A DNA stretch of 64,000 bases from Streptomyces sp. CG4 (GCF_041080655.1 NZ_CP163525.1:8370001-8434000), one strand, 5' to 3'; shown: positions 50,401-59,409, numbered from the stretch's first letter. Numbers and translations are program-made. Notes: generated by a model not told the origin, from the letters alone.

Positions 50401-51891
50401 TCACAGCTGCTCTCCCTGTCGGCGCGTGCGTCTGCCGTCCCGGGGTTCCGGCAGGGAAATCGGCAGCGGAAGCGTGGCGGTCTCCTCCAGGGTGTATGTC
50501 GGGTCGGCCGTGGGGACGGCCGCGACGCGTTCCGCGGTGGCGGCAGCCCGGCGCCCGGTGGTGACGGCGCCGAGGACGAGGATGGCCGCTCCGCAGCCGG
50601 CGATGATCCACCAGGCGGCCGGGCGCGCCCCGGCGGCGACCGCGGCGCCGATCACCGCGATGCCGAGTGAGGAGCCGATCTGACGGCTGGTCGCGGCGAT
50701 GGCGGCGGCGACCCCGGCCTGGGCGCGCGGCATGCCGGACACCGCTGTGTAGGTGATCGGTGCGTTGACGAAACCGAAGCCGAGGCCGAACAGTGCGTAT
50801 GTGACGTACAGCAGGGTGTCGGACGGGTGGGCGGAGCGGGTGGCGGCGACGGCCAGTACTGCGCTGGCCGTGATGCCGGCCCCCGCGACAAGCAAGGGAG
50901 TCCGTGGGCCGCGGCTGCCCACGATCCGCCCGGACAGCGGCGGGCACATCAGGGCCGGCACAGCCATCGGAAGCAGGTGCAGCCCGGCGCCCAGGGCACT
51001 CAGCCCCAACTCCTTTTGCAGATAGAGGGTGTTGGTGAACAGGAAGCCGCCGAGCGCGGCGAAGGCGAGGACCGCTGTCGCGGTGGCTCCGCTGAAGGGC
51101 GCGCTGCGGAAGAGCCGCGGTTCGATCAGTGGTTCGGCGCGCCGGTTCTCGTACGGTACGAAGGCGGCCAGCGCGCACGCCGCGACGATCAGGCAGGCCA
51201 CGATCGGCGGCGCGGTCCATCCCTCGCCGGGTGCCTCGATGATGGCGTACGTCAGTGTGCCGAGCAGGACGATCAGCAGGAGTTGCCCCACCGGGTCGGC
51301 CCGTCGGGTCCGCGGCGCGCGGGACTCCGGCACGAACAGCGCGGCGAGTGCGAGCGTGGCCAGCCCGATCGGCACGTTCAGCCAGAACACGGATCGCCAT
51401 CCGACCGATTCCACCAGTACGCCGCCGAGGACCGGCCCGGCCGCCATGCTGAGGCCGACGATCCCGCCCCAGATGCCGATGGCCCGCGCGCGCTCGCGCG
51501 GCTCGGTGAACGTGTTGGTGAGGATGGCCATGGCGACGGGGGTGAGCATGCTGCCGCCCGCCGCCTGCACCATGCGGAAGGCCACCAGCCAGTCGGTCGC
51601 GGGTGCCAGGCTGCACAGGGCCGACCCGGCGGTGAACAGCACGAGACCGAGCTGGAAGATCCGTCGGCGTCCTACGCGGTCGGCGGTGGAACCGGCCAGG
51701 GTCAGCAGCGAGGCCAGTACGAGGGTGTAGGCGTCGAGCGTCCATTGCAGCCCGGAGACCGAGGAGTCCAGGTCCTGCTGCATCGAGGGCAGCGCGACGT
51801 TGAGGATCGTGACGTCGAGACTGACCAGCAGCACGCTCAGGCAGCAGACGGCCAGGACGGGCACGCGCCGCCCGCGTCGGGGGACGGGCAT
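50401..51891 (-). CDS. MFS transporter, DHA2 (EmrB/QacA) drug efflux family
   Basis: A 496-residue exporter with fourteen predicted helices. Signature motifs are LDVTILNVALPSMQQDL (motif D1), AGSTADRVGRRRIFQLGL (motif A), FRMVQAAGGSMLTPVAMAIL (motif B) and GPVLGGVLVESVGWRSVFW (motif C). The C-terminal tail is charged. It is the last gene of a minus-strand cluster with the alpha/beta hydrolase (14-base gap) and the cupin gene, facing a TetR regulator, a typical inducible efflux/detoxification unit. Confidence 0.94.
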   Translation of the reverse strand: MPVPRRGRRVPVLAVCCLSVLLVSLDVTILNVALPSMQQDLDSSVSGLQWTLDAYTLVLASLLTLAGSTADRVGRRRIFQLGLVLFTAGSALCSLAPATDWLVAFRMVQAAGGSMLTPVAMAILTNTFTEPRERARAIGIWGGIVGLSMAAGPVLGGVLVESVGWRSVFWLNVPIGLATLALAALFVPESRAPRTRRADPVGQLLLIVLLGTLTYAIIEAPGEGWTAPPIVACLIVAACALAAFVPYENRRAEPLIEPRLFRSAPFSGATATAVLAFAALGGFLFTNTLYLQKELGLSALGAGLHLLPMAVPALMCPPLSGRIVGSRGPRTPLLVAGAGITASAVLAVAATRSAHPSDTLLYVTYALFGLGFGFVNAPITYTAVSGMPRAQAGVAAAIAATSRQIGSSLGIAVIGAAVAAGARPAAWWIIAGCGAAILVLGAVTTGRRAAATAERVAAVPTADPTYTLEETATLPLPISLPEPRDGRRTRRQGEQL

Positions 51892-51905
51892 GTGGGTCCC
51901 CCGGC

Positions 51906-52724
51906 TCAGTCGTTGGGCCGGTTGGTGGCGTGGGTGTCGGCGAAGTCCCAGACCACGGGGAGGAGTTGCTCAGGGGTCTCGATCTGGGGCATGTGACCGG
52001 TGCGAAGGAGGAGTTCGAACCGGGCGCCGGGGATGGCGTCGGCGTAGGCCAGCCCGTAGTCGGTGTCGACCACCTGGTCGCTCTCGCCCCATGCGACGAG
52101 GACCGGGTGCGTGATCTTGGTCAGGCGCTCGCGCAGGGTGGGGTCGGCCATGGCGTGCGGGCCCGAATAGACCTGCAGCGCGGCCCGGTTGGCGACGGCC
52201 GCCGCGCGCTGCTCGTCGGAGAACGTGCTGGGGTCGATTCGGAACTTCTCGACGTCGTGGAAGGAGAGAGCGGACAGCTCGGCCGGTGTCAGGGTGAAGG
52301 GGTCGGCGACCGGGTGGCCGGGGACGTGGATGCCGGCGGCGTTGACGAGGACGACACTGCTGATCCGGGCGCTGCCGAGCAGGGCCATCTCGGCGGCGAT
52401 CCAGCCGCCTATGGAGTTGCCGACGACGGTGACGTCGCTCAGGCCGAGCTCGTCCAGCAGCCGTACGTAGACCTGGGCGAGGGTGGGCACGTCGGTCAGC
52501 CAGTCGGGCCTGGCGGTGCCGCCGAAGCCGGGGTGGACCGGGGTGATGACCCGCGCCGGCCGCTGCTCGGCGAGGAACCCGGCGAACCCGGCGACGGTCT
52601 GCGGACCGCCGCCGCCGTGCAGGAGCAGGAAGGGGTGGCCCTTGCCCCGCTCGTCGACGGTGAAGTTCAGGTCGACGTCGCCGGAGTCGAGGGTGAGGGT
52701 GATCGTGTGGGCGGTGCTGGTCAT
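51906..52724 (-). CDS. Alpha/beta hydrolase
   Basis: A 272-residue hydrolase: PFLLLHGGGGPQTVAGFAGF is the oxyanion region, VVGNSIGGWIAAEMAL the nucleophile elbow with serine, LVAWGESDQVVDTDYG the aspartate and LLRTGHMPQIETPEQL the histidine. The layout is like MhpC/BphD-type hydrolases. ATG at 52724 follows GGAG at six bases. The middle gene of the cupin-hydrolase-MFS cluster; it may act on the compound that induces the operon. Confidence 0.92.
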   Translation of the reverse strand: MTSTAHTITLTLDSGDVDLNFTVDERGKGHPFLLLHGGGGPQTVAGFAGFLAEQRPARVITPVHPGFGGTARPDWLTDVPTLAQVYVRLLDELGLSDVTVVGNSIGGWIAAEMALLGSARISSVVLVNAAGIHVPGHPVADPFTLTPAELSALSFHDVEKFRIDPSTFSDEQRAAAVANRAALQVYSGPHAMADPTLRERLTKITHPVLVAWGESDQVVDTDYGLAYADAIPGARFELLLRTGHMPQIETPEQLLPVVWDFADTHATNRPND

Positions 52725-52773
52725 GGGAGTCTCCAAGTCGGTTTTCGTTGTTGGGGGTTACTGGCGCAGGCCG

Positions 52774-53232
52774 TTACGCGTAGTCGGTGGCCGGAACGGT
52801 GGCGTACCGGCTCATCACCTCGACCGTGGCTTGCGGGGTCAGCTCCTGACCGGCGGCGATCATGTCGCGCAGGTCCCGGAAGTACTGCACGTACAGGTCG
52901 GGCGTGAAGGTGTTGAGCATCACCGCGGGCTCGTCGCCGTGGTTGGCGAAGGTGTGCGGAGCGCCGGGCGGCACCATCGCCAGCGTGCCGGCGGGCGCCA
53001 CGTGGGTCGTCTCGCCGATGGTGAAGTGCACGGTGCCGGACACGACGTAGAAGCCCTCGTCGTGCTGGGCGTGGCGGTGTTGCGGCGGCCCTTCGGAGTG
53101 CGGGGCGAGGGTGATCTCGCCGATCCCGATCCGGTGCCCGGTGGTGCTGCCGTCTTCCAGGATGCGGATCTGCGCCGGTCCCAGTCGGATCGTCTCGCCA
53201 TCGTCCGGGCCGACTACGGAAGTCCGTGTCAT
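52774..53232 (-). CDS. Cupin domain-containing protein
   Basis: A 152-residue single cupin. Motif 1 is HSEGPPQHRHAQHDEGFYVV with the G(x)5HxH(x)3,4E(x)6G pattern, and motif 2 is PPGAPHTFANHGDEPAV. The metal-ligand histidines and glutamate are present, so an enzyme or metal-dependent sensor is possible. ATG at 53232 follows AAGGAG at six bases. It is the first gene of the minus-strand cluster, immediately next to the operator boxes shared with the TetR gene. Confidence 0.92.
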   Translation of the reverse strand: MTRTSVVGPDDGETIRLGPAQIRILEDGSTTGHRIGIGEITLAPHSEGPPQHRHAQHDEGFYVVSGTVHFTIGETTHVAPAGTLAMVPPGAPHTFANHGDEPAVMLNTFTPDLYVQYFRDLRDMIAAGQELTPQATVEVMSRYATVPATDYA

Positions 53233-53246
53233 CACAATCTCCTTCG

Positions 53247-53308
53247 TGAGAGCCAACTCTCAGGAAGGAGAGTAGGCGGTCGACTCTCTTCATGCAAGTG
53301 AGCTCTCA
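53247..53308. promoter_or_regulatory. TetR-type operator cluster (GAGAGT/ACTCTC boxes)
   Basis: TGAGAG-CCAA-CTCTCA (53247-53262) is a perfect palindrome; GAGAGT and ACTCTC (53268-53288) form a second with a nine-base spacer; TGAGCTCTCA (53299-53308) is a third, imperfect copy. They lie between the cupin and TetR starts, so the TetR protein probably controls both directions. Confidence 0.65.
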
Positions 53309-53369
53309 TTACGAGGGTTCACAGTGCTAAAGTGGCTGTGAAAGGGAAGAGCGAGAAGGGGACGCACCG

Positions 53370-53981
53370 ATGACGACGCCGATCGACACCGGCCGCAGCA
53401 ACCAGAAGAAGCGCACGCGTACGGCCCTCATCGAAGCCGCTCGCGAACTCATCGCCTCGGGCGGCGAGGTAACCATGCCCGTGGTCGCGCGCGCCGCCCT
53501 GGTCTCCGAGGCCACCGCCTACCGCTACTTCCCCGACCTCCCCTCGCTGATCAGCGAGGCCCTGGCCGGCGCCTGGCCGCCCCCCGCCGAGGCGCTCGCG
53601 CCGGTCGCGGACTCCACCGACCCCGCCGAACGGGTCGCCTTCGCCTGCGAGTTCCTGCTCCGCGGCATACTTCGGCGCCAGGGCGCGGTTCGCGCCATGA
53701 TCGCGGCCACCATCACCCGCCCCGCGGCGGCGGCCGAGAGGCCCGGGGTCCGCTTCGGGCTGATCGACCAGGCGCTCGCCCCCCTGGAGGACACTCTGGG
53801 GGCGACGGATCCGGAAGCCCTTGCCCAGCTGAAGCGAGACCTCGCCGTAGTCGTCAGCGCCGAAGCCCTCTTCACCCTTACCGACCTGTGCGGCCTCGCC
53901 CCCGACGTCGCCGTCGCGAGCGCGGTACGGACAGCGACCACGCTGACCGAATCCGCGGTGCGCGCGATCGCACAGGGGTGA
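53370..53981 (+). CDS. TetR/AcrR family transcriptional regulator
   Basis: A 203-residue regulator: RTALIEAARELIASGGEVTM, VVARAALVSEATAYRYFPDL form the HTH, where AYRYF is the recognition-helix end. The C-terminal domain is alpha-helical with FACEFLLRGILRRQGAVRAM. ATG at 53370 starts just before the HTH. It is divergent from the cupin/hydrolase/MFS cluster, with shared inverted repeats. Confidence 0.93.
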   Translation: MTTPIDTGRSNQKKRTRTALIEAARELIASGGEVTMPVVARAALVSEATAYRYFPDLPSLISEALAGAWPPPAEALAPVADSTDPAERVAFACEFLLRGILRRQGAVRAMIAATITRPAAAAERPGVRFGLIDQALAPLEDTLGATDPEALAQLKRDLAVVVSAEALFTLTDLCGLAPDVAVASAVRTATTLTESAVRAIAQG

Positions 53982-54052
53982 GCCGGGACATCCGCCGAAG
54001 TCGTCCAGCGGGGGGAGCATGTGCACATGCTGCGGGCCGGGAGAGGTGAGGG

Positions 54053-54571
54053 GTGATCCGGGTCGAGATGCTCGGGCCGTTCGCCGTTCGCCGTTCGCCG
54101 TTCGTCTTACGGCGTGACGGGGTCGAGGTCCGCCCGCGCTGCCGTGCGTGGTGGTTTCCGCCCCGTCGCCGGATACCGCCACGTGGTTCGCCGACAAGCA
54201 CCCTGCGCTGGTGGCAGCGTACGACCTCGCCCACCGGGAGGGGTTCGACGGGCGTTCGTGGCGACTGGGGGACCGGCTCGTCGGAGGGACACTCCCGGCG
54301 TGGGTCGGCGCTCGTGGAGTCGAACCTGGGCCGGTACTCCGCGGCCCGTGAGCACGAACCGCAACTCGAACTGGCGGAACGCCTGCTGGGCATGTGCCCG
54401 TCCGGCACCGGTGCGAGTCACCGGGCCTGGGCGCTCAACGCGGTGGGTTGGGCCCAGGTGCGGCTCGGCCGGCTCGGCCCTGCGCACGAGCAGGCGGCGC
54501 TCACGCTCGGCGACGGCCTCGGGCCGTACTCGCCGGCCGACACCTGGCACGCGCTCGGTAGCGTGCGATGA
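54053..54571 (+). pseudogene. AfsR/SARP-type regulator, decayed
   Basis: Three frames carry pieces of one protein. From GTG 54053: VIRVEMLGPFAVRR...RRDGVEV, the start of a SARP domain. From 54148 (another frame): DTATWFADKHPALVAAYDLA and GFDGRSWRLGDRL, the end of an NB-ARC/TPR linker. From about 54310: LVESNLGRYSAAREHEPQLE and ALNAVGWAQVRLGRLGPAHE, TPR repeats. Most of the SARP and NB-ARC domains are deleted. Four tandem copies of CCGTTCG lie at 54077-54104. A TTA codon occurs in the first piece. Confidence 0.72.
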
Positions 54572-54595
54572 CCAGGACGCCATCGACGTTGACGA

Positions 54596-54730
54596 TCACT
54601 CTCCGTCGGCATCAGGCGCCCGCTCACCGGCCAATTGCCATGCGTGCTTGGGGAATTCGGACAGGTCGGTGCGCAGCGCGCCGATGTCGCGGATGACCGT
54701 CTGTGCGAGGGCGCTGACATTCACCGGCAT
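54596..54730 (-). CDS. Small ORF, 44 aa, doubtful
   Basis: From ATG 54730 the frame reads MPVNVSALAQTVIRDIGALR, TDLSEFPKHAWQLAGER and ends DADGE. The amphipathic helical pattern looks like a real N-terminal peptide, but there is no clear ribosome site and it directly follows the SARP debris. It may be the start of a lost gene. Confidence 0.3.
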   Translation of the reverse strand: MPVNVSALAQTVIRDIGALRTDLSEFPKHAWQLAGERAPDADGE

Positions 54731-54735
54731 CGCAG

Positions 54736-55326
54736 TCAGTGCGGTTGGCGTAGTCCTGCGACGAGGAGCTCGACCACTCGACGTGCGTCGTAGCGGGGGT
54801 CGTTGTCGGCGCCTATGCAGAGGTTCCCGATGCCGCGCATGAGTTGGTAGGCGCTGACGTCGGAGTGGATCTCGCCGGCGTCGGCGGCAGCGTCGAGGAG
54901 CTGGGTGCACACCGGCAGCAGGCGGTCGAGGAAGTAGGCGTGCAGCGTCTCGAAGCCGGAGCTGTCGGCCTGCAGCGCGGCCGCGAGTCCGTGCTTGGTG
55001 ACCAAGAAATCGACGAAGAGGCCGACCCACCGTCCGAGGGCGGCGTGAGGTGTCGGGCTGGTCGCCAGCAGAGCCGGGCCGGCCTCCGCGCAGGCGTCGA
55101 CCTGGTGCCGGTAGACGGCGATGATGAGATCTGCTCGAGTCGGGAAGTGGCGGTAGATCGTGCCCAGCCCGACGCCGGCCTTGGCCGCGATGTCACGTAC
55201 CGGCGCTTCCACGCCCGACGTGACGAAGACCGCGGCGGCCGCGTCGAGCAAAGTCTCCTTGTTGCGCCGGGCGTCCTTGCGCTTGGACTGGGCTGCGGGC
55301 CCCGCGCCCTCGTCGCTGTCGTTCAC
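54736..55326 (-). CDS. TetR/AcrR family transcriptional regulator
   Basis: A 196-residue regulator: RRNKETLLDAAAAVFVTSGV, PVRDIAAKAGVGLGTIYRHF, PTRADLIIAVYRHQVDAC form the HTH of the common SbtR-like/TetR_C_11-like group. The start is GTG at 55326 (VNDSDEG). It is divergent from the aldo/keto reductase operon across three overlapping palindromes built on CGGAAC/GTTCCG, a clear autoregulatory arrangement. Confidence 0.94.
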   Translation of the reverse strand: MNDSDEGAGPAAQSKRKDARRNKETLLDAAAAVFVTSGVEAPVRDIAAKAGVGLGTIYRHFPTRADLIIAVYRHQVDACAEAGPALLATSPTPHAALGRWVGLFVDFLVTKHGLAAALQADSSGFETLHAYFLDRLLPVCTQLLDAAADAGEIHSDVSAYQLMRGIGNLCIGADNDPRYDARRVVELLVAGLRQPH

Positions 55327-55359
55327 CGCGCCACTTCCTCCACTGCCGAGCTTGCTAAA

Positions 55360-55397
55360 CGGAACAGTGTTCCGTATCGTTCCGGAACGAGGTTCCG
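55360..55397. promoter_or_regulatory. Three overlapping CGGAAC/GTTCCG palindromes
   Basis: CGGAAC-AGT-GTTCCG (55360-55374), CGTTCC-GGAACG (55378-55389) and CGGAAC-GAG-GTTCCG (55383-55397) are all perfect. The array lies between the TetR start (34 bases away) and the reductase start. Confidence 0.8.
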
Positions 55398-55480
55398 CTT
55401 GTTCATGATGTCAGAGCAGGGGCCCGACAACAAAGCCATGCATTGCCACCATGCTTCACCCGCAATGGAGGAACACGGTC

Positions 55481-56500
55481 ATGCAGTACCGCACCTTGGG
55501 CCGTACCGGTGTGCAGGTCAGCTCCCTCGCGCTCGGCGCGATGAACTTCGGCAGGATGGGGCGTACCACCCAGGACGAGGTCACCGCCATCGTCGACGCC
55601 GCTCTCGAGGCCGGGGTCAACCTCATCGACACTGCCGACGTGTACAGCGCCGGCGAGTCGGAAGAGATGGTCGGCAAGGCCATCGCCGGCCGCCGCGACG
55701 ACATCGTCCTGGCCACGAAGGCGAGCCTGCCGATGGGCGACGAACGTAACCACCAGGGCAGTTCGCGTCGCTGGCTGGTCACCGAGCTGGACAACAGTCT
55801 GCGCCGTCTGGGTGTCGATCACGTCGACCTCTACCAGATCCACCGGTGGGACCCGAGCACCAGCGACGAGGAGACGCTGTCGGCGCTGACCGACTTGCAA
55901 CGCGCAGGAAAGATCCGCTACTTCGGTTCCTCGACTTTCCCGGCGTACCGCATCGTGCAAGCCCAGTGGGCCGCCCGCGAGCACCACCTGGGCCGGTACG
56001 TCACCGAACAGCCCAGCTACTCGATCCTCCAGCGCGGGATCGAGACCCACGTCCTGCCCGTGACCGAGGAATACGGACTCGGTGTGTTGGTGTGGAGCCC
56101 GTTGTCCTCGGGCTGGCTGTCGGGGGCGGTTCGCGAGGGCCGGGAGATCACCAGCAACCGCTCGGCGTTCATGCCGCAGCGTTTCGATGTCACCTTCACC
56201 GCCAACCGGGCCAGGCTCGATGCCGTCGAGCGGCTGGCCGAGGTCGCCGACGAGGCGGGCCTGACCATGATCCAGCTCGCGCTCGGATTCGTGACCGCGC
56301 ATCCCGCCGTGACCAGCGCGCTCATTGGCCCCCGCACGCTGGACCACCTGCACTCGCAGCTCGCCGCCGCAGACACCGTGCTCTCCGCCGACGTACTCGA
56401 CGCCATCGACACCGTCGTCGCTCCCGGTGTCGACCTGGCCGCGCACGAGAAGAACGACGCTCCGCCCGCCCTGCTCGACGCGGCACTGCGGCGCCGCTGA
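55481..56500 (+). CDS. Aldo/keto reductase
   Basis: A 339-residue NADPH-dependent reductase of the AKR fold: MQYRTLGRTGVQVSSLALGA is the usual start, NLIDTADVYSAGESEEMVGK contains catalytic Asp and Tyr, and the lysine is in DIVLATKASLPMGD, and QIHRWDPSTSDEE has the histidine. The C-terminal cofactor motif is SALIGPRTLDHLHSQLAA. ATG at 55481 follows GGAGG at nine bases and starts exactly at the family beginning. The first gene of an operon with the hydrolase at 56553, probably repressed by the divergent TetR. Confidence 0.94.
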   Translation: MQYRTLGRTGVQVSSLALGAMNFGRMGRTTQDEVTAIVDAALEAGVNLIDTADVYSAGESEEMVGKAIAGRRDDIVLATKASLPMGDERNHQGSSRRWLVTELDNSLRRLGVDHVDLYQIHRWDPSTSDEETLSALTDLQRAGKIRYFGSSTFPAYRIVQAQWAAREHHLGRYVTEQPSYSILQRGIETHVLPVTEEYGLGVLVWSPLSSGWLSGAVREGREITSNRSAFMPQRFDVTFTANRARLDAVERLAEVADEAGLTMIQLALGFVTAHPAVTSALIGPRTLDHLHSQLAAADTVLSADVLDAIDTVVAPGVDLAAHEKNDAPPALLDAALRRR

Positions 56501-56552
56501 CCACCGGGCCCGCCCCGCCGACCACGTAAAGAAGCTGAACGGAGGTACTTCG

Positions 56553-57494
56553 ATGTCCGACTCGCACATCGCGATCACGCAGAGGGCCGTGGGTGCGCCC
56601 GCTGCGATCGTGTCCGTGAAGCCGGTCGTCCTGTCCGCCCCCGGCCGTGGTGAGGACCTCCAGGTCCGCGTGTCCGCGCCCGCGACCGGCGGCGATTTGC
56701 CCGTCGTCGTCTTCTCGCACGGCTTCGGCTGGTCGATGAACGGCTACGCCCCGCTGGCGGACTTCTGGGCCGCTCACGGTTTCGTGGTCCTGCAGCCCAC
56801 CCACCTCGATTCACGGACGCTCGGCCTTCCTGCCGAGGACCGGCGTACGCCGCGGATCTGGCGCTTCCGCGTTGAGGACCTCAAGCGCGTGCTGGACGGG
56901 CTTGAGGTGCTGGAGACCTCCGTGCCGGGCCTCGGCGGGCGCCTCGACGGCAGCCGCATCGCGGTGGCCGGACACTCCTGGGGAGCCCAGACGGCGAGCA
57001 CGCTGCTGGGTGCGCGCGTCCTCGACTCCGACGGCGTTCCCGGCGAGGACATGTCCGACCCGCGTGTCAAGGCGGGCGTGCTGCTGGCCCTGACCGGTCT
57101 GGGCGACGACCTGACCCCGTTCGCCGCGGAGAACCTCCCCTTCCTGAAGCCATCCTTCGACACCATGGCCACGCCAGCTCTCATCGTGGCCGGGGACCAC
57201 GACCAGTCCGCGCTGTCCACTCGCGGACCGGACTGGTTCACCGACCCCTACACCTACAGCCCGGGGAGCAAGAGCCTGCTCACACTGTTCGGAGCAGAGC
57301 ACTCGCTCGGCGGCATCCCCGGGTACGAGGTCGCCGAGACGACGGACGAGAGTCCCGCGCGTGTCGCTCTGATCCAGCAGCTCACCTCCGCCTTCCTGCG
57401 CAGCGCCCTCTACCCCGAGGACACCAGCTGGCAGGCGGCTGCCACCGCGCTGGAGGAACACCCCAACCCGCTGGGCAAGCTGCAGAGGAAGTAG
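56553..57494 (+). CDS. Alpha/beta hydrolase (chlorophyllase/PAF-acetylhydrolase-like)
   Basis: A 313-residue hydrolase: VVVFSHGFGWSMNGYAPLAD is the oxyanion region, VAGHSWGAQTASTLLG the nucleophile elbow, IVAGDHDQSALSTRG the aspartate and GAEHSLGGIPGYE the histidine. The long segment between (GVPGEDMSDPRVKAGVLLA) is typical of dienelactone-hydrolase/chlorophyllase-like proteins. ATG at 56553 follows GGAGG at seven bases, 52 bases after the reductase stop. Confidence 0.92.
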   Translation: MSDSHIAITQRAVGAPAAIVSVKPVVLSAPGRGEDLQVRVSAPATGGDLPVVVFSHGFGWSMNGYAPLADFWAAHGFVVLQPTHLDSRTLGLPAEDRRTPRIWRFRVEDLKRVLDGLEVLETSVPGLGGRLDGSRIAVAGHSWGAQTASTLLGARVLDSDGVPGEDMSDPRVKAGVLLALTGLGDDLTPFAAENLPFLKPSFDTMATPALIVAGDHDQSALSTRGPDWFTDPYTYSPGSKSLLTLFGAEHSLGGIPGYEVAETTDESPARVALIQQLTSAFLRSALYPEDTSWQAAATALEEHPNPLGKLQRK

Positions 57495-57567
57495 ACGAGT
57501 CGCACCAGGACCCGCCCCGCCTCGGGCGCCGCACATCCGGCGGGAACCGCCGACACGACCAAGCACC

Positions 57568-57912
57568 ATGCGCATATACGCGGCAGGGCGGCTCGCTCCT
57601 CTCCGACGGACCGAGGCCGAACCGTTCGCCTTCCACTTCCACGGCACCCGCCTCCAGTTGACCGACGGCTTCGGCAACCCCAAACCCGTCCCCCCAACCC
57701 ACCCACCGATCCACATCGGCGGACGCGTCTCCTCGACGCCTCGCATGGCCGCCGAGCACGCCGACCCCGCCCGGGACACGATCGGCAGAGGCACCGACGC
57801 CGGTTTCCGGCACACCATCCTCGGACCGGCACCGCCCTACCCCGACCACGTCGCACGGTGGCTCACCGAGGAACTCATCACCACCTCGACCAGGAACAAC
57901 ACTCGTCATGAG
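57568..57912 (+). pseudogene. LLM-class flavin oxidoreductase, fragmentary
   Basis: The frame carries FAFHFHGTRLQLTDGFGNPK and PVPPTHPPIHIGGR, the block preceding the central strand of luciferase-like F420/FMN oxidoreductases, then jumps to a C-terminal end YPDHVARWLTEELIT. About 150 residues between and the entire N-terminal half are missing. It has an in-frame ATG at 57568 but no ribosome site. Confidence 0.6.
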
Positions 57913-58816
57913 CATGGAAGGACACGATCAAGGAGTGGCTATCACGCAGGGATTGAGTGATCTGCCGAGCAACTGGGGTCGGTGGGGCGATGACGACGAG
58001 CTCGGCACGCTCAACCTCATCACCGACGAAACACGGGCCAGGGCGGCGGCAGAGGTCCTGAGCGGCCGGGTGGTGTCGCTGGCGCTGCCCATCCAGCCGA
58101 CGCCCATCATCAGCGGTCCTTTCGCACCGGCCACGACGGAGGGTTCACCGGTCCAGCAGCTGATGGTCCACACCGGGCCGGCGATGCATGCGACGGCGGA
58201 TGTGATGGTGGTGACCAACCACCATCCGCGCTCGACGCATCTGGACGCTCTCAGCCACCAGTCGATGGACGGACGGGTCTACCCGGGTCGGCTGCTCGGC
58301 GACAGCGTGTCCCCGGCCGGGGTCAAGCATGCTTCCACGACGGCGTTCGCCGCCGGCGTGGTCACGCGGGGGGTGCTGCTCGATCTGGCGGCGGACGGCC
58401 CGCTGCCCGCAGGCTACGCGGTCACCGCGCGGGACCTCGATGCCGCCGAGGAGCGCGAAGGTGTCACGGTTGAAGCCGGTGACGCGCTGGTGGTCCGGCT
58501 CGGATGGACCGCCACGCTCGATTCACCGATGCCCGGCATGAGCGTCGACGCGGTGCGGTGGATGCACCTGCGCGGCGTGTCGATCTACGTGGGCGACACC
58601 GGCGACGCCCTCCCCGCCCTGGACGCGGAAGCGCCGGCGCCCCTGCACGGGATCGGCCTGGTGCGGCTGGGCATGCCGCTGATCGATGCCGCGAACGTCG
58701 AAGAACTGGCTGCCGTGTGCGAGGAGCTTTCTCGCTACAGCTTCCTGCTCACGGTCGCGGCGCCACGTATCCACGCACTGACCGGGGTTCCCGTCAACCC
58801 GCTCGCCATCTTCTGA
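57908..58816 (+). CDS. Cyclase family protein (kynurenine formamidase-like)
   Basis: A 302-residue metal-dependent hydrolase of the cyclase/KynB family: LPSNWGRWGDDDELGTLNLI near the N terminus, the metal site NHHPRSTHLDALSHQSMDGR (family pattern HxGTHxDxPxH, here with STHLDALSH), and DALVVRLGWTATLDS later. The family opens amide or lactam bonds (for example N-formylkynurenine). ATG at 57908 overlaps the pseudogene end. It may belong to the reductase/hydrolase operon upstream. Confidence 0.9.
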   Translation: MSMEGHDQGVAITQGLSDLPSNWGRWGDDDELGTLNLITDETRARAAAEVLSGRVVSLALPIQPTPIISGPFAPATTEGSPVQQLMVHTGPAMHATADVMVVTNHHPRSTHLDALSHQSMDGRVYPGRLLGDSVSPAGVKHASTTAFAAGVVTRGVLLDLAADGPLPAGYAVTARDLDAAEEREGVTVEAGDALVVRLGWTATLDSPMPGMSVDAVRWMHLRGVSIYVGDTGDALPALDAEAPAPLHGIGLVRLGMPLIDAANVEELAAVCEELSRYSFLLTVAAPRIHALTGVPVNPLAIF

Positions 58817-59409
58817 GACCCGATGAGTTCCCGCCTGGTCGCCAGGACCGCCGCCCGCGTGCGCTACTTCGGGAGGTGCGGCCGGTTCCCGCCCAGCCGC
58901 CATGTTGGCAGTTCTCTTGTTGGCCAGTTCACATGCCGGCAGTCCACATCCGTTCCACGCGGCCTGGTGGCCGTCGCCGCCGGCTTGGAGAAGAAGGTCG
59001 CCGGCTCCACCGGCAGCGGTGGTGCGCCCAGCGGCTCGAAGACCAGTGCAGGCACGGCCCCGACCAACGTGCGGATCGAGCCTCCCACCGCCACGGCCAA
59101 GGCGGCATGGCCGGTCCGTACCCCGGACTCCGGCGGGCGACAGCGCGCCGACGCTGTGAACGGTGCTCACAAGCGAACGCCTGCCCGACTCCGGGGTGAC
59201 GGAAGCGTTCGAGTGGCCCTGAAGCCTTCCTGGTACGGCAGCAAGACTTCGTTGCCAACCGCACCTCCGGAGACGGCCTGTCACATCAAAGCCCGGCTGA
59301 TGCATGGCAGTTGACGGCATGCCCCTGTACCGCGCTCCGTTATGCTCGGCCCGGTTCGAGCGCTGAACGCACGAGGACCGGCGGGCGCCCGGCCCGCCGG
59401 GAAGGAAGA
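58817..59409. other. Region without a confident gene
   Basis: 593 bases before the kinase gene. Both strands carry GC-rich frames, for instance a plus frame with many K/A/G/T residues (VAAGLEKKVAGSTGSGG) and a minus frame with AVAVGGSIRTLVGAVPALVF, but none has a family signature with matching start and ribosome site. A promoter for the kinase gene probably lies near 59300-59390. Confidence 0.4.

Noticed and set aside
58864..59100. Minus ORF with hydrophobic AVAVGGSIRTLVGAVPALVF
   Set aside because: No start with ribosome site and no family signature; could be debris but cannot be supported.
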